The notes below the pieces were generated by a model. That model saw nothing but the letters and a program-made list of their open reading frames with translations, was not told the origin of the DNA and ran no database searches. The translations under genes were made by a program, and so were the position numbers. A stretch of 5,083 nt of DNA, from assembly GCA_012522285.1 (NCBI GenBank), contig JAAYKS010000234.1:1-5083 (forward strand), read 5' to 3'. This DNA comes from Clostridiaceae bacterium. Its GTDB lineage: Bacteria; Bacillota; Clostridia; Saccharofermentanales; UBA5734. Positions 1-5,027 of this stretch are shown piece after piece. How positions within the stretch are numbered: position 1 is the stretch's first letter; each line of letters starts with the position of its first letter.

Positions 1-133
1 ATCCGGTCAGCTCGGTCACCAAAGCCGGGAAGACCGTGTTGAGATCGAGCATCGACGTCGTCAGTCCCAGAAAAAAACCGTGCCAGATGTAGGCAAATGC
101 GATCTGTTTGTCTCCGGTTGTTCCCACGTTCAT
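1..133 (-). CDS. MFS transporter, N-terminal fragment (runs off left edge)
   Basis: Partial gene: only the first 44 codons are in the window, with the ATG at 133-131 and the rest beyond base 1. The peptide begins MNVGTTGDKQIAFAYIWHGF. It continues with a hydrophobic stretch, roughly residues 11-28, and then the segment DLNTVFPALVTELTG. This matches the first transmembrane helix and following loop typical of major facilitator superfamily permeases, in which an Asp-Leu-Asn-Thr-type segment precedes the first periplasm-side loop. The start is supported by an AAGGGG ribosome binding site about 7 bases upstream. The gene begins 13 bases after the DUF4126 stop codon, so the two are probably co-transcribed. 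The substrate cannot be inferred from 44 residues, and the family call itself rests on this short N-terminal pattern. Confidence 0.6.
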   Translation of the reverse strand, partial: MNVGTTGDKQIAFAYIWHGFFLGLTTSMLDLNTVFPALVTELTG

Positions 134-146
134 CCTCAATCCCCTT

Positions 147-704
147 CTATCCCGTACCGCGGGAGCGCCGTCGATGGCGCACCACCAGGACCACCGCCAA
201 CAACAACAGGAGTACCGTCACCAACGGGACCACCACCGCTAGCACCGCCGTCGCGACGCTCCCGGCGGACTCCGCTGTCGATACCGCGGGATTGGCGGTC
301 CCGGCACTGACTGCAGTCACCCCGTAGTGTAAACCGCTGCTGGCGACACCGGTAACCGTCGCAACTCCCCCGCCTGCGATCAGCGCCATCGACCATTGCA
401 GCAGCGGATGGACATCGGTGATGACCGCGGCGGTAGCCAGTACACCGGCCACCACTCCGATGGGAATGCTCGCGGTCTTGAGCAGATTGTCCACATACGG
501 GAAAATATACGCCAGGATCTCGAGCACAGTGGCCACGCCAAAAGCGAGCACCGCCGGCCAGGTTCCGATCCACTGGAATCCCTGCCCGAGGTCCAGATAT
601 CCTGACAACCCCGCGATGCCAAGAACGAAAAAGGGAACAAAAACACGGAATCCGCATGTGGCTGCCAAGCCCACGCCGATCAGAATATCGAGTACGATTT
701 CCAT
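147..704 (-). CDS. DUF4126 family integral membrane protein
   Basis: Encodes 185 residues, almost all hydrophobic. The opening MEIVLDILIGVGLAATCGFR, followed by VFVPFFVLGIAGL, is characteristic of DUF4126 proteins, whose molecular function is unknown. Likely membrane segments lie at about residues 3-32 (one or two helices around Gly/Arg), 48-70, 82-118 and 150-176. The last is a very Val/Leu-rich helix followed by a basic tail (RHRRRSR), which the positive-inside rule places in the cytoplasm. The middle region, residues 120-148, is Ala/Ser/Thr/Gly-rich. I chose the ATG at 704 because the encoded start matches the family and a TGAGG lies upstream. A GTG at 737 would add 11 residues (MWTPVLHEVPA) with no family support. 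Length is normal for the family. It lies 64 bases after the DUF937 gene and 13 before the MFS gene, so it may sit in one transcript with both. Confidence 0.8.
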   Translation of the reverse strand: MEIVLDILIGVGLAATCGFRVFVPFFVLGIAGLSGYLDLGQGFQWIGTWPAVLAFGVATVLEILAYIFPYVDNLLKTASIPIGVVAGVLATAAVITDVHPLLQWSMALIAGGGVATVTGVASSGLHYGVTAVSAGTANPAVSTAESAGSVATAVLAVVVPLVTVLLLLLAVVLVVRHRRRSRGTG

Positions 705-717
705 GGCTGGAACCTCA

Positions 718-758
718 TGGAGAACCGGAGTCCACACTGGTCACCGGTCGCCCCTCCA
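718..758 (-). other. Potential stem-loop in the DUF937-DUF4126 spacer
   Basis: On the transcript, TGGAG (758-754) can pair with CTCCA (722-718). GACCGG (749-744) can pair with CCGGTT (728-723), ending in a G-U pair. The two helices stack with a 4-base bulge on one side and enclose a 15-base loop that contains a further CCA/TGG mini-stem. The fold ends just before the TGAGG Shine-Dalgarno-like stretch of the DUF4126 gene. There is no following U-run, so it is not an intrinsic terminator. A role in RNA stability or translation is inference, and GC-rich sequence can form such stems by chance. Confidence 0.25.
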
Positions 759-768
759 CCTGGTATGA

Positions 769-1335
769 CTATTTTTTCTTAAACAGTCCACCCAGCAGTG
801 AGCCAATGCCGCCCGAACTGTCCGAACCAAGCAGGTTGCCGGTCATGTCCAGCAGTCCGTTGCCCTGCCCCTGCGAGACCAGGTTTCCAAGCATGCCGGA
901 CACCCCCGATTCGTCGACGCCCTCTTCTTTTTTCGCTTTGCCGAGCATGCCGATCAGGAGGGGGGCAAACTGCGCGAGCAGCCCGGAGATTTGGGTTGCA
1001 TCGAGCCCCGTCTGTTTCGCCATCAATTTCTCGACTTTTTTCTCGCCCCCACCCAGGATATGGGTCAGCATTTTGGCACCATCCTTGGTGTCGACGTTCT
1101 CCAAAAACCCGTCGATATCTTCCACACCATCGTCCTGGTGTTGTTCGAGCGCTTTGGCCAGGGAGGAGGCACCTTCGGCAGTGCCCGCGTTGCGCTGGAG
1201 GGCGGACAGCAACGTCGGCATCGCTTTGGTCGCGACCCGATGCACCTGATCGGGTGTGGCATGGATGGATTTTCCGAGTTTGGAAAGTGTGTCTGGGTCG
1301 CTCAACTGTTTGGTCAGACGTTGCAACATGTCCAT
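769..1335 (-). CDS. DUF937 domain-containing protein
   Basis: Encodes 188 residues with no signal peptide or membrane segment, so it is predicted to be cytoplasmic. The N-terminal half (about residues 3-68) has the DUF937 pattern of short helices. It includes TPDQVHRVATKAMPTLLSAL, then QRNAGTAEGASSLAKALEQH, as in YidB-like proteins. A polar linker (VEDIDGFLENVDTKDG) leads to a second helical unit at residues 88-135 with the ILGGGEKKVEKL and FAPLLIGMLGKAKK segments. The end is Gly/Ser/Leu-rich, with repeated GNL and GSLLGGL motifs, and closes in KKK. The start at ATG 1335 has an AGGAGG six bases upstream; the ATG two codons later is less well spaced. The function of DUF937 proteins is not established. 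It is the first gene of the left cluster, 140 bases after the aldolase-family gene, and could have its own promoter. Confidence 0.82.
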   Translation of the reverse strand: MDMLQRLTKQLSDPDTLSKLGKSIHATPDQVHRVATKAMPTLLSALQRNAGTAEGASSLAKALEQHQDDGVEDIDGFLENVDTKDGAKMLTHILGGGEKKVEKLMAKQTGLDATQISGLLAQFAPLLIGMLGKAKKEEGVDESGVSGMLGNLVSQGQGNGLLDMTGNLLGSDSSGGIGSLLGGLFKKK

Positions 1336-1430
1336 GGATAACCTCCTGCTCCATGCAAAGCGAATCTACGCTTCCCTGGACGGCCGCTTCACAGACTCTC
1401 CGTCCCTGCCGTTGTTACTTCCACAGTTCC

Positions 1431-1461
1431 ATTGTATTCCAAACAGATCGCAACCGGTAAA
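1431..1461 (-). promoter_or_regulatory. Possible promoter upstream of the DUF937 gene
   Basis: Within the 140-base gap between the aldolase-family stop and the DUF937 start, the minus strand has TACAAT (1436-1431), five of six matches to the -10 consensus. Upstream, TTTACC (1461-1456) matches four of six -35 positions, with a 19-base spacer that is longer than ideal. It would give a 5' leader of roughly 90 bases, including a small AAGCG/CGCTT hairpin at 1358-1373. The -10 element is reasonable; the -35 element is weak. Confidence 0.3.
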
Positions 1462-1475
1462 CCATCGGGCCGGAT

Positions 1476-2057
1476 TCATGCGTGTCCGTGCAGTTGTCCG
1501 GCATGTAAGCTGATGGCCGCAAAGTGTTCCAGCATCTCCATCCGCGCGAGCGCTTCTCGCACATCCGCACCGACGGTCAATACCCCGTGATTGGCCATCA
1601 TCAGCGCGTCACACCCCGCGATGTGCCGCTGAGTGGCCGCGGGCAGTTCTTCCAGTGTCAGATAAGGCGCTTCGGGCGTCCATACGCTTCCCACTGGAAA
1701 TTCCGATGCGGGCAGCACGATCCGGTCCCCGGACGCTCCGGCGAGCGAGAAGGCCGACGCATACCTCGGGTGAGCGCGTACCACCGCCTGTACATCCGAT
1801 CGAATCCAGTAGACCGCCAGATGCAGCCGCAGTTCGGAAGTGGGCTGCTGGATACCGGAGATCACGTTGCCGGAGAGGTCCACCTTGACAAGATCGGCTT
1901 CCGACAAACTGTTTTTGGGCAGCCGGGTCGGGGTGATGAGCACCTCGTCCGCAGAGAGCCGCACACTGATATGGCCGGTGTTAGACACGACAAAGCCGCG
2001 CTCCCACAGTCGTCTGCCGGCCTCCACGATATCCCGTCTGATTCTGTTCTCCTGCAT
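1476..2057 (-). CDS. Class II aldolase/adducin family protein with altered metal-ligand site
   Basis: Encodes 193 residues spanning the whole class II aldolase/adducin domain, the fold of L-fuculose-phosphate aldolase (FucA) and ribulose-phosphate epimerases. Recognisable blocks are the N-terminal loop SNTGHISVRLS (residues 25-35), VLITPTRLPK (39-48), PTSELRLHLAVY (72-83), AVVRAHPRYASAF (91-103) and ALMMANHGVLTVG (151-163). By alignment in my head to E. coli FucA (ligands E73, H92, H94, H155), the equivalents are E75, R94, H96 and H157, so the first histidine of the HxH pair is Arg. The Asn of the GN loop is His29, and the Gly after TPT is Arg45. FucA-type enzymes cleave sugar phosphates to dihydroxyacetone phosphate and an aldehyde; whether this protein does so is doubtful. 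The start follows from a near-perfect Shine-Dalgarno. The gene is divergent from the VOC gene, and no obvious terminator follows it. Confidence 0.85.
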   Translation of the reverse strand: MQENRIRRDIVEAGRRLWERGFVVSNTGHISVRLSADEVLITPTRLPKNSLSEADLVKVDLSGNVISGIQQPTSELRLHLAVYWIRSDVQAVVRAHPRYASAFSLAGASGDRIVLPASEFPVGSVWTPEAPYLTLEELPAATQRHIAGCDALMMANHGVLTVGADVREALARMEMLEHFAAISLHAGQLHGHA

Positions 2058-2063
2058 CCCGGA

Positions 2064-2073
2064 CACCTCCTTT
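2064..2073 (-). promoter_or_regulatory. Strong Shine-Dalgarno fixing the aldolase-family start
   Basis: The minus strand reads AAAGGAGGTG here, nearly the full anti-16S complement, about 7-8 bases from the ATG at 2057. The open frame continues upstream through in-frame ATG codons near 2070-2110. Those would add residues not seen in the family and lack a comparable site, so the 193-residue product is preferred. Confidence 0.75.
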
Positions 2074-2143
2074 CCTCTATTACATGGTTCCATTTTACCT
2101 TTTTTATGACAAAGCGGGCACATAGACGGTGACCATGGGGGTG

Positions 2144-2149
2144 TAGAAT
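2144..2149 (+). promoter_or_regulatory. Candidate -10 element for the VOC gene in the divergent intergenic region
   Basis: The 149-base divergent gap (2058-2206) must hold promoters for both flanking genes unless one is read through. On the plus strand TAGAAT matches five of six -10 positions. The best nearby -35 match is TAGACG at 2123-2128, four of six, but the 15-base spacer is short. An alternative pair is GTGACC (2129-2134) with CATAAA (2153-2158) at an 18-base spacer. On the minus strand an A-rich stretch near 2090-2110 contains TTGTCA and TAAAAT, but spaced only 9 bases apart, so no aldolase promoter is assigned. Confidence 0.25.
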
Positions 2150-2206
2150 GGGCATAAACGGCCTCGGCAAGACCGGGCACGAAACTACTATGCGAGGGGG
2201 AGAGGT

Positions 2207-2596
2207 ATGGATTCCGTATTCCAACAGGTCGATTGCATCGAACTCTACGTGGACGATCTGGATGCCGGACTAGCATTCTACCGGGATGTCCTTGGGTTGG
2301 CACTCCTTTGGCGGTCGGACACCACCCTGGGACTGGGGATGCCGGACGGGTTGGCAGAGGTCGTACTACAGACCGACCGTCCCCGTATGAACGTGGATTT
2401 CAAAGTCGCGTCGGTTCCCGACGCGGTGGAGCGGATCCTGAAAGCCGGAGGGGAACTGATACACGGCCCTTTCGACATTCCGATCGGGAGATGCGCTGTG
2501 GTTAGGGATCGCTGGCAAAATGAATATGTCATCCTGGATCTGTCCAAAGGGACGTATGTGACCGATGCGGAGGGCCGGGTGACCGGCGTCTCCTGA
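2207..2596 (+). CDS. VOC (glyoxalase/bleomycin-resistance fold) family protein
   Basis: Encodes 129 residues, the usual length of a single-subunit VOC protein made of two beta-alpha-beta-beta-beta modules. The first module carries the family signature IELYVDDLDAGLAFYRDVLG (residues 11-30). The second carries VASVPDAVERILKAGGELIH, then GPFDIPIGRCAVVRDRWQNE and YVILDLSKG. The usual N-terminal metal-ligand His appears to be Cys10, and the C-terminal Glu of the typical GNxxEL motif is not at its expected place. It may therefore be metal-independent, as in binding or resistance-type members, rather than a glyoxalase I. The substrate is unknown. The ATG at 2207 is preceded by a purine-rich GAGGGGGAGAGG. 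It is the only plus-strand gene, divergent from the aldolase-family gene and convergent with the iron-sulfur gene. Confidence 0.85.
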   Translation: MDSVFQQVDCIELYVDDLDAGLAFYRDVLGLALLWRSDTTLGLGMPDGLAEVVLQTDRPRMNVDFKVASVPDAVERILKAGGELIHGPFDIPIGRCAVVRDRWQNEYVILDLSKGTYVTDAEGRVTGVS

Positions 2597-2606
2597 CCGT
2601 CGCCGG
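2583..2606. terminator. Weak inverted repeat between convergent genes
   Basis: CCGGCG (2583-2588) and CGCCGG (2601-2606) form a perfect 6-bp inverted repeat with a 12-base loop, straddling the VOC stop codon. It lies in the 17-base gap between convergent stop codons plus the end of the VOC gene. It could slow or end transcription from both sides, but neither strand has a T-run after it. It is at best a non-canonical or partial terminator, and the repeat could be chance in GC-rich coding sequence. Confidence 0.25.
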
Positions 2607-2613
2607 ACCGGGT

Positions 2614-3564
2614 TTACCAATAGGCTTGCTCTCCGTGCTCCAAAAACAACCGCAGGTTTCGTCCCACTACCGGGCCGGGCGGGAAGTCGTCCAGCATCAG
2701 GAGGCGCATGCGTCGGGACAAGTCGGGTTCCGCGTCTTCTGGCCGCAAACCTTCGATCAGGCGCCTGGTCTCATCCGCGTCAAAATAGATCGGGCCGACC
2801 ACCTGGTTCCGGTGCTCCGCGTTCAGCGGACAATCGGTCTGACAAGCGAGGCAGTCGACCAGGCAGCGGTGCACCGACTGCGGAATCCACGCAGGCCATT
2901 CGCCAGGGGACTCGTTGAAAAATGTCAGGCAGCGGTCGGTGTCGATCAGGAACCGGTCGGGGCGGATGGCTCCGGTCGGACAGGCGGCAACGCAGGCACC
3001 ACAGGACGCACACAACTCGTGTACGCTCACTTCTCTCCAGTTGTCCCCGGCGGGATCGGGGGGCAGATCCGTATAGAAAGCGGACAGAGTGTAGTAGCTT
3101 CCCATCCCCTCGACGTAGGTGATGTTGTTGCGTCCGTAGACAGATAGTCCGCTCCGCACGGCAAGCCGTTTGAGCGGCAGACGCCCGGCGGATTCCAACT
3201 GGTATCCCGCCGGAGAGAGCAAATCCTCCAGCCATCGGACCGCCAGAATGTTTGGCGGCTCACCGGTACCGGTTTCATCCGAACGGCAGATGCAGAACAC
3301 CCGCCTCTTTTTCCCCTCCCATTCGAATTCCACTTTCGCACAGGCAGGGGTCGGTGTGGCGACTACCAGCACCTGGCGGGCTTCAAAAGCCGAAGGCAGG
3401 TCGAACTGGTATATACCGCTAAGGATATATTGTTGGAATCCGTTGAGTTCATCCGAGGATGCCAGCCGGTTGAGATCCTCCCGCAGCGCCTCCAACCGTT
3501 CGACCGACACCGCCCGCAGCCGGCATCCCTCCCGGCGGAAGCGTTCTTCCAACACCCGGATCAC
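2614..3564 (-). CDS. QueG-related protein with two [4Fe-4S] clusters
   Basis: Encodes 316 residues, cytoplasmic. The block VRSGLSVYGRNNITYVEGMG (136-155), then SYYTLSAFYTDLP, matches the QueG-type region before the iron-sulfur domain. C185-C188-C191-C195-P forms the CxxCxxCxxxCP motif (CASCGACVAACPTGAI). It is followed by C212 in the RCLTFF segment and by C238-C241-C245-P (CLACQTDCPLN). By analogy with QueG, cluster 1 would use C185, C188, C191 and C245, and cluster 2 C195, C212, C238 and C241; C234 is extra. QueG reduces epoxyqueuosine in tRNA using cobalamin, but is about 380 residues with a C-terminal tRNA-binding HEAT-like region. Here only about 65 residues follow the clusters, so a different substrate is likely. 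The start is GTG 3564, overlapping the flavodoxin stop, with AGGAG at 3574-3570. Close relatives are usually annotated only as 4Fe-4S double cluster proteins. Confidence 0.82.
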   Translation of the reverse strand: MIRVLEERFRREGCRLRAVSVERLEALREDLNRLASSDELNGFQQYILSGIYQFDLPSAFEARQVLVVATPTPACAKVEFEWEGKKRRVFCICRSDETGTGEPPNILAVRWLEDLLSPAGYQLESAGRLPLKRLAVRSGLSVYGRNNITYVEGMGSYYTLSAFYTDLPPDPAGDNWREVSVHELCASCGACVAACPTGAIRPDRFLIDTDRCLTFFNESPGEWPAWIPQSVHRCLVDCLACQTDCPLNAEHRNQVVGPIYFDADETRRLIEGLRPEDAEPDLSRRMRLLMLDDFPPGPVVGRNLRLFLEHGEQAYW

Positions 3565-3574
3565 GGGTTCTCCT
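3561..3574 (-). promoter_or_regulatory. GTGA stop-start overlap and ribosome binding site
   Basis: On the minus strand the GTG start of the iron-sulfur gene (3564-3562) overlaps the TGA stop of the flavodoxin gene (3563-3561). An AGGAG lies at 3574-3570 inside the end of the flavodoxin gene, 5 bases from the GTG. This layout is typical of translationally coupled genes whose products are needed in matched amounts. Confidence 0.7.
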
Positions 3575-4088
3575 GCTCCGCGATGGTCGCGGCCTCGACA
3601 AATCCCTGTGCGGCGAGCCAGGCAGTCAGGTCTTCCCGGAAATTTTCAACTGGGATGATCGTGTCCATTTTGGTCTTCACGGAAAAATGTCCAGCCACCG
3701 TTCCGCCCCGTTTTTCGATCCGCTTGACCAGTCCGTCGAGGAAGGGCTGCGGCACATGGTCATCGGCCTTGGTGATAAACAGCCAGACCTTCTTGCCGGA
3801 AAGCTCCGCCTGCCGGATGAAATGCAGAACCGCGGGCGGCGCGTGACCAGCCCAGATCTGCACGCCCAGCAGGATTTGATCGTATTCCGCCATTGAAAAA
3901 TCCATCGGGCGGATGGCGCCGCCGATCCCAAAGAAGCCGGCCATGGCGGCACCGGCGTAAGCACCGGGCTTTCGTGTCTTTTTCTCTTCGATCGCCCGCA
4001 GCGTAAATCCGGTCTGTGCCTGGATTTCCCGCGCCACTGTAGCCGTGTTTCCGACCCAGGAATAGTACACGATCAGTGTCTTGCCCAT
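3561..4088 (-). CDS. Flavodoxin family protein
   Basis: Encodes 175 residues with the flavodoxin fold; it is a soluble FMN-binding single-electron carrier. The first strand and phosphate loop are visible at residues 5-19, with YYSWVGNTAT resembling the S/T-x-T-G-N-T FMN phosphate-binding loop (Val replaces the usual Thr). The second conserved block, YDQILLGVQIWAGHAPPAV (69-87), corresponds to the loop that stacks on the isoalloxazine ring, with Trp79 in a suitable position. The third strand is VWLFITKADD (101-110), where many family members have a Gly-rich segment. An insertion-like basic and Gly/Ala-rich stretch at 35-62 (KKTRKPGAYAGAAMAGFFGI) separates the first strand from the second. The ATG at 4088 has AAAGGAG upstream with about 6 bases of spacing. 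The stop overlaps the GTG of the iron-sulfur gene, implying translational coupling. It probably passes electrons to that protein. Confidence 0.87.
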   Translation of the reverse strand: MGKTLIVYYSWVGNTATVAREIQAQTGFTLRAIEEKKTRKPGAYAGAAMAGFFGIGGAIRPMDFSMAEYDQILLGVQIWAGHAPPAVLHFIRQAELSGKKVWLFITKADDHVPQPFLDGLVKRIEKRGGTVAGHFSVKTKMDTIIPVENFREDLTAWLAAQGFVEAATIAEQENP

Positions 4089-4107
4089 GGTTTGCTCCTT
4101 TCGGCAT

Positions 4108-4126
4108 GGGGCGGACTTTCCACCCC
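4108..4126 (-). other. Intercistronic hairpin ahead of the flavodoxin gene
   Basis: In the minus-strand transcript GGGGTGG (4126-4120) pairs with CCGCCCC (4114-4108) around a 5-base loop, AAAGT. This gives seven consecutive pairs, one of them G-U. It occupies the 60-base gap between the flavin reductase stop and the flavodoxin ATG, and ends a few bases before the AAAGGAG ribosome binding site. No U-run follows, so it is not a standard intrinsic terminator. Such hairpins can protect the 5' end of a processed downstream message. That role here is inferred; the pairing itself is directly visible. Confidence 0.45.
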
Positions 4127-4148
4127 GGTTGTACTGGCGGTGATCCCT

Positions 4149-5027
4149 CTAAACGTCGGGTTTGCGGACCATATGACGTAGTTTTTGTGTCAGCGCGCGA
4201 CGGACCTCCCCGTTGGCGACCGGATCCCGGTTTTCCGCCCACCGAGCTTCGAGCGCGACGATCTCCCGGTGTTCCTCCGCCGAGATCTTCCCCCGTTTTT
4301 GTTCGTCGGTCAACCACTGGCTAAACGAACCGATCCACTCGTCTTCGCACCCCACGTCTTCCGGACAGCGCTCCAATTTGTCGAAATCCATCCGGTTGTA
4401 GTAGAGCCGCATCGCGGACGTTTCGGGGGTGTCACCCTTGGCAATCTTCACCTCAAACACCGGATCGATGCCCAGCACACCCATCCCCTGGAACTCGGTC
4501 TTGTCCCGCGCCACAAAGTCCGACTGCACCGAGACTCCCAGAATCTCACAGGTGTAGAGGGTCCAGCGGCTACCGACCTTGAGAGAGTGGATGACCCGGC
4601 ACTCCATGTTGACCGGACATTCCGCGATGCCGGGAGTCGCTATCTTTTTGGAGGGCAACGGGGTGAGGCCCGCCACATCCATTTCGTCGATCCCCTTGGG
4701 GATCGGCATGCCGGCGATCCAGCTTTCACGGACGAGGTCGTGCCCATAGTAGCTGATCACGCACTCGGGATTCTCCTTGAGATTCATGTATCCCTGCTTG
4801 ACACCGTCGCGGTAGGCGCCGTCCCAATCTTCTACAAACAGGTTGGATAGGCAGAACACGTAATACCAGGGGGGTGCGAAACTGGTACCCATTGTAACCG
4901 GTGTGACGTTCACATTGCCCTTTATGTCTACGGTGGTGACAAAATAAGAGACCTGGGGCGGTTGTACGAACCGGTGGTTGATATCGCAGTGTTTTTCGCC
5001 CTCGAGATCGTAGAAAGTAAAATCCAT
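4149..5027 (-). CDS. Flavin reductase-like FMN-binding protein with C-terminal extension
   Basis: Encodes 292 residues, cytoplasmic. Residues 24-195 look like the flavin reductase-like split-barrel FMN-binding domain (DIM6/NTAB type). Visible blocks are the first strands VSYFVTTVDIKGNVNVTPVT (26-45), the FMN-site-like segment MGTSFAPPWYYVFCLSN (46-62), YMNLKENPECVISYY (80-94) and the hallmark IDEMDVAGLTPLPSKKIATP (113-132), then IAECPVNMECRV (134-145). Family members reduce FMN with NAD(P)H or carry FMN as part of oxidoreductase systems. A charged, helical C-terminal region of about 90 residues (200-292) holds C221 and C227 in the segment RCPEDVGCEDEW and is longer than in the simplest members. 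The ATG at 5027 has AAGGAGAG upstream. It is first in the redox cassette; the promoter is probably beyond or near the right edge. Confidence 0.8.
   Translation of the reverse strand: MDFTFYDLEGEKHCDINHRFVQPPQVSYFVTTVDIKGNVNVTPVTMGTSFAPPWYYVFCLSNLFVEDWDGAYRDGVKQGYMNLKENPECVISYYGHDLVRESWIAGMPIPKGIDEMDVAGLTPLPSKKIATPGIAECPVNMECRVIHSLKVGSRWTLYTCEILGVSVQSDFVARDKTEFQGMGVLGIDPVFEVKIAKGDTPETSAMRLYYNRMDFDKLERCPEDVGCEDEWIGSFSQWLTDEQKRGKISAEEHREIVALEARWAENRDPVANGEVRRALTQKLRHMVRKPDV

Noticed and set aside
770..780. T-rich run that might be a terminator for plus-strand transcription
   Set aside because: It encodes the KKK tail of the DUF937 protein on the minus strand and is not preceded by a stable hairpin on the plus strand.
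656..1249. Long plus-strand open frame opposite the DUF937 gene (197 codons), with another of 220 codons at 798-1460
   Set aside because: Both are Pro/Ser/Arg-rich shadows of the minus-strand gene, with no recognisable domain or Shine-Dalgarno; the DUF937 reading is clearly the coding one.
1451..1475. CCGG-containing inverted repeat after the aldolase-family stop as a terminator
   Set aside because: The stem is only about four base pairs, with a long loop and no T-run.
2115..2180. Direct repeat CGGGCAC at 2115-2121 and 2174-2180 as a possible operator pair
   Set aside because: Only seven bases long, 59 bases apart, not palindromic and easily due to chance at this GC content.
4185..4850. 221-codon plus-strand frame opposite the flavin reductase gene
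   Set aside because: Composition is typical of an antisense shadow in GC-rich DNA, while the minus strand carries a recognisable FMN-binding domain and a good ribosome binding site.
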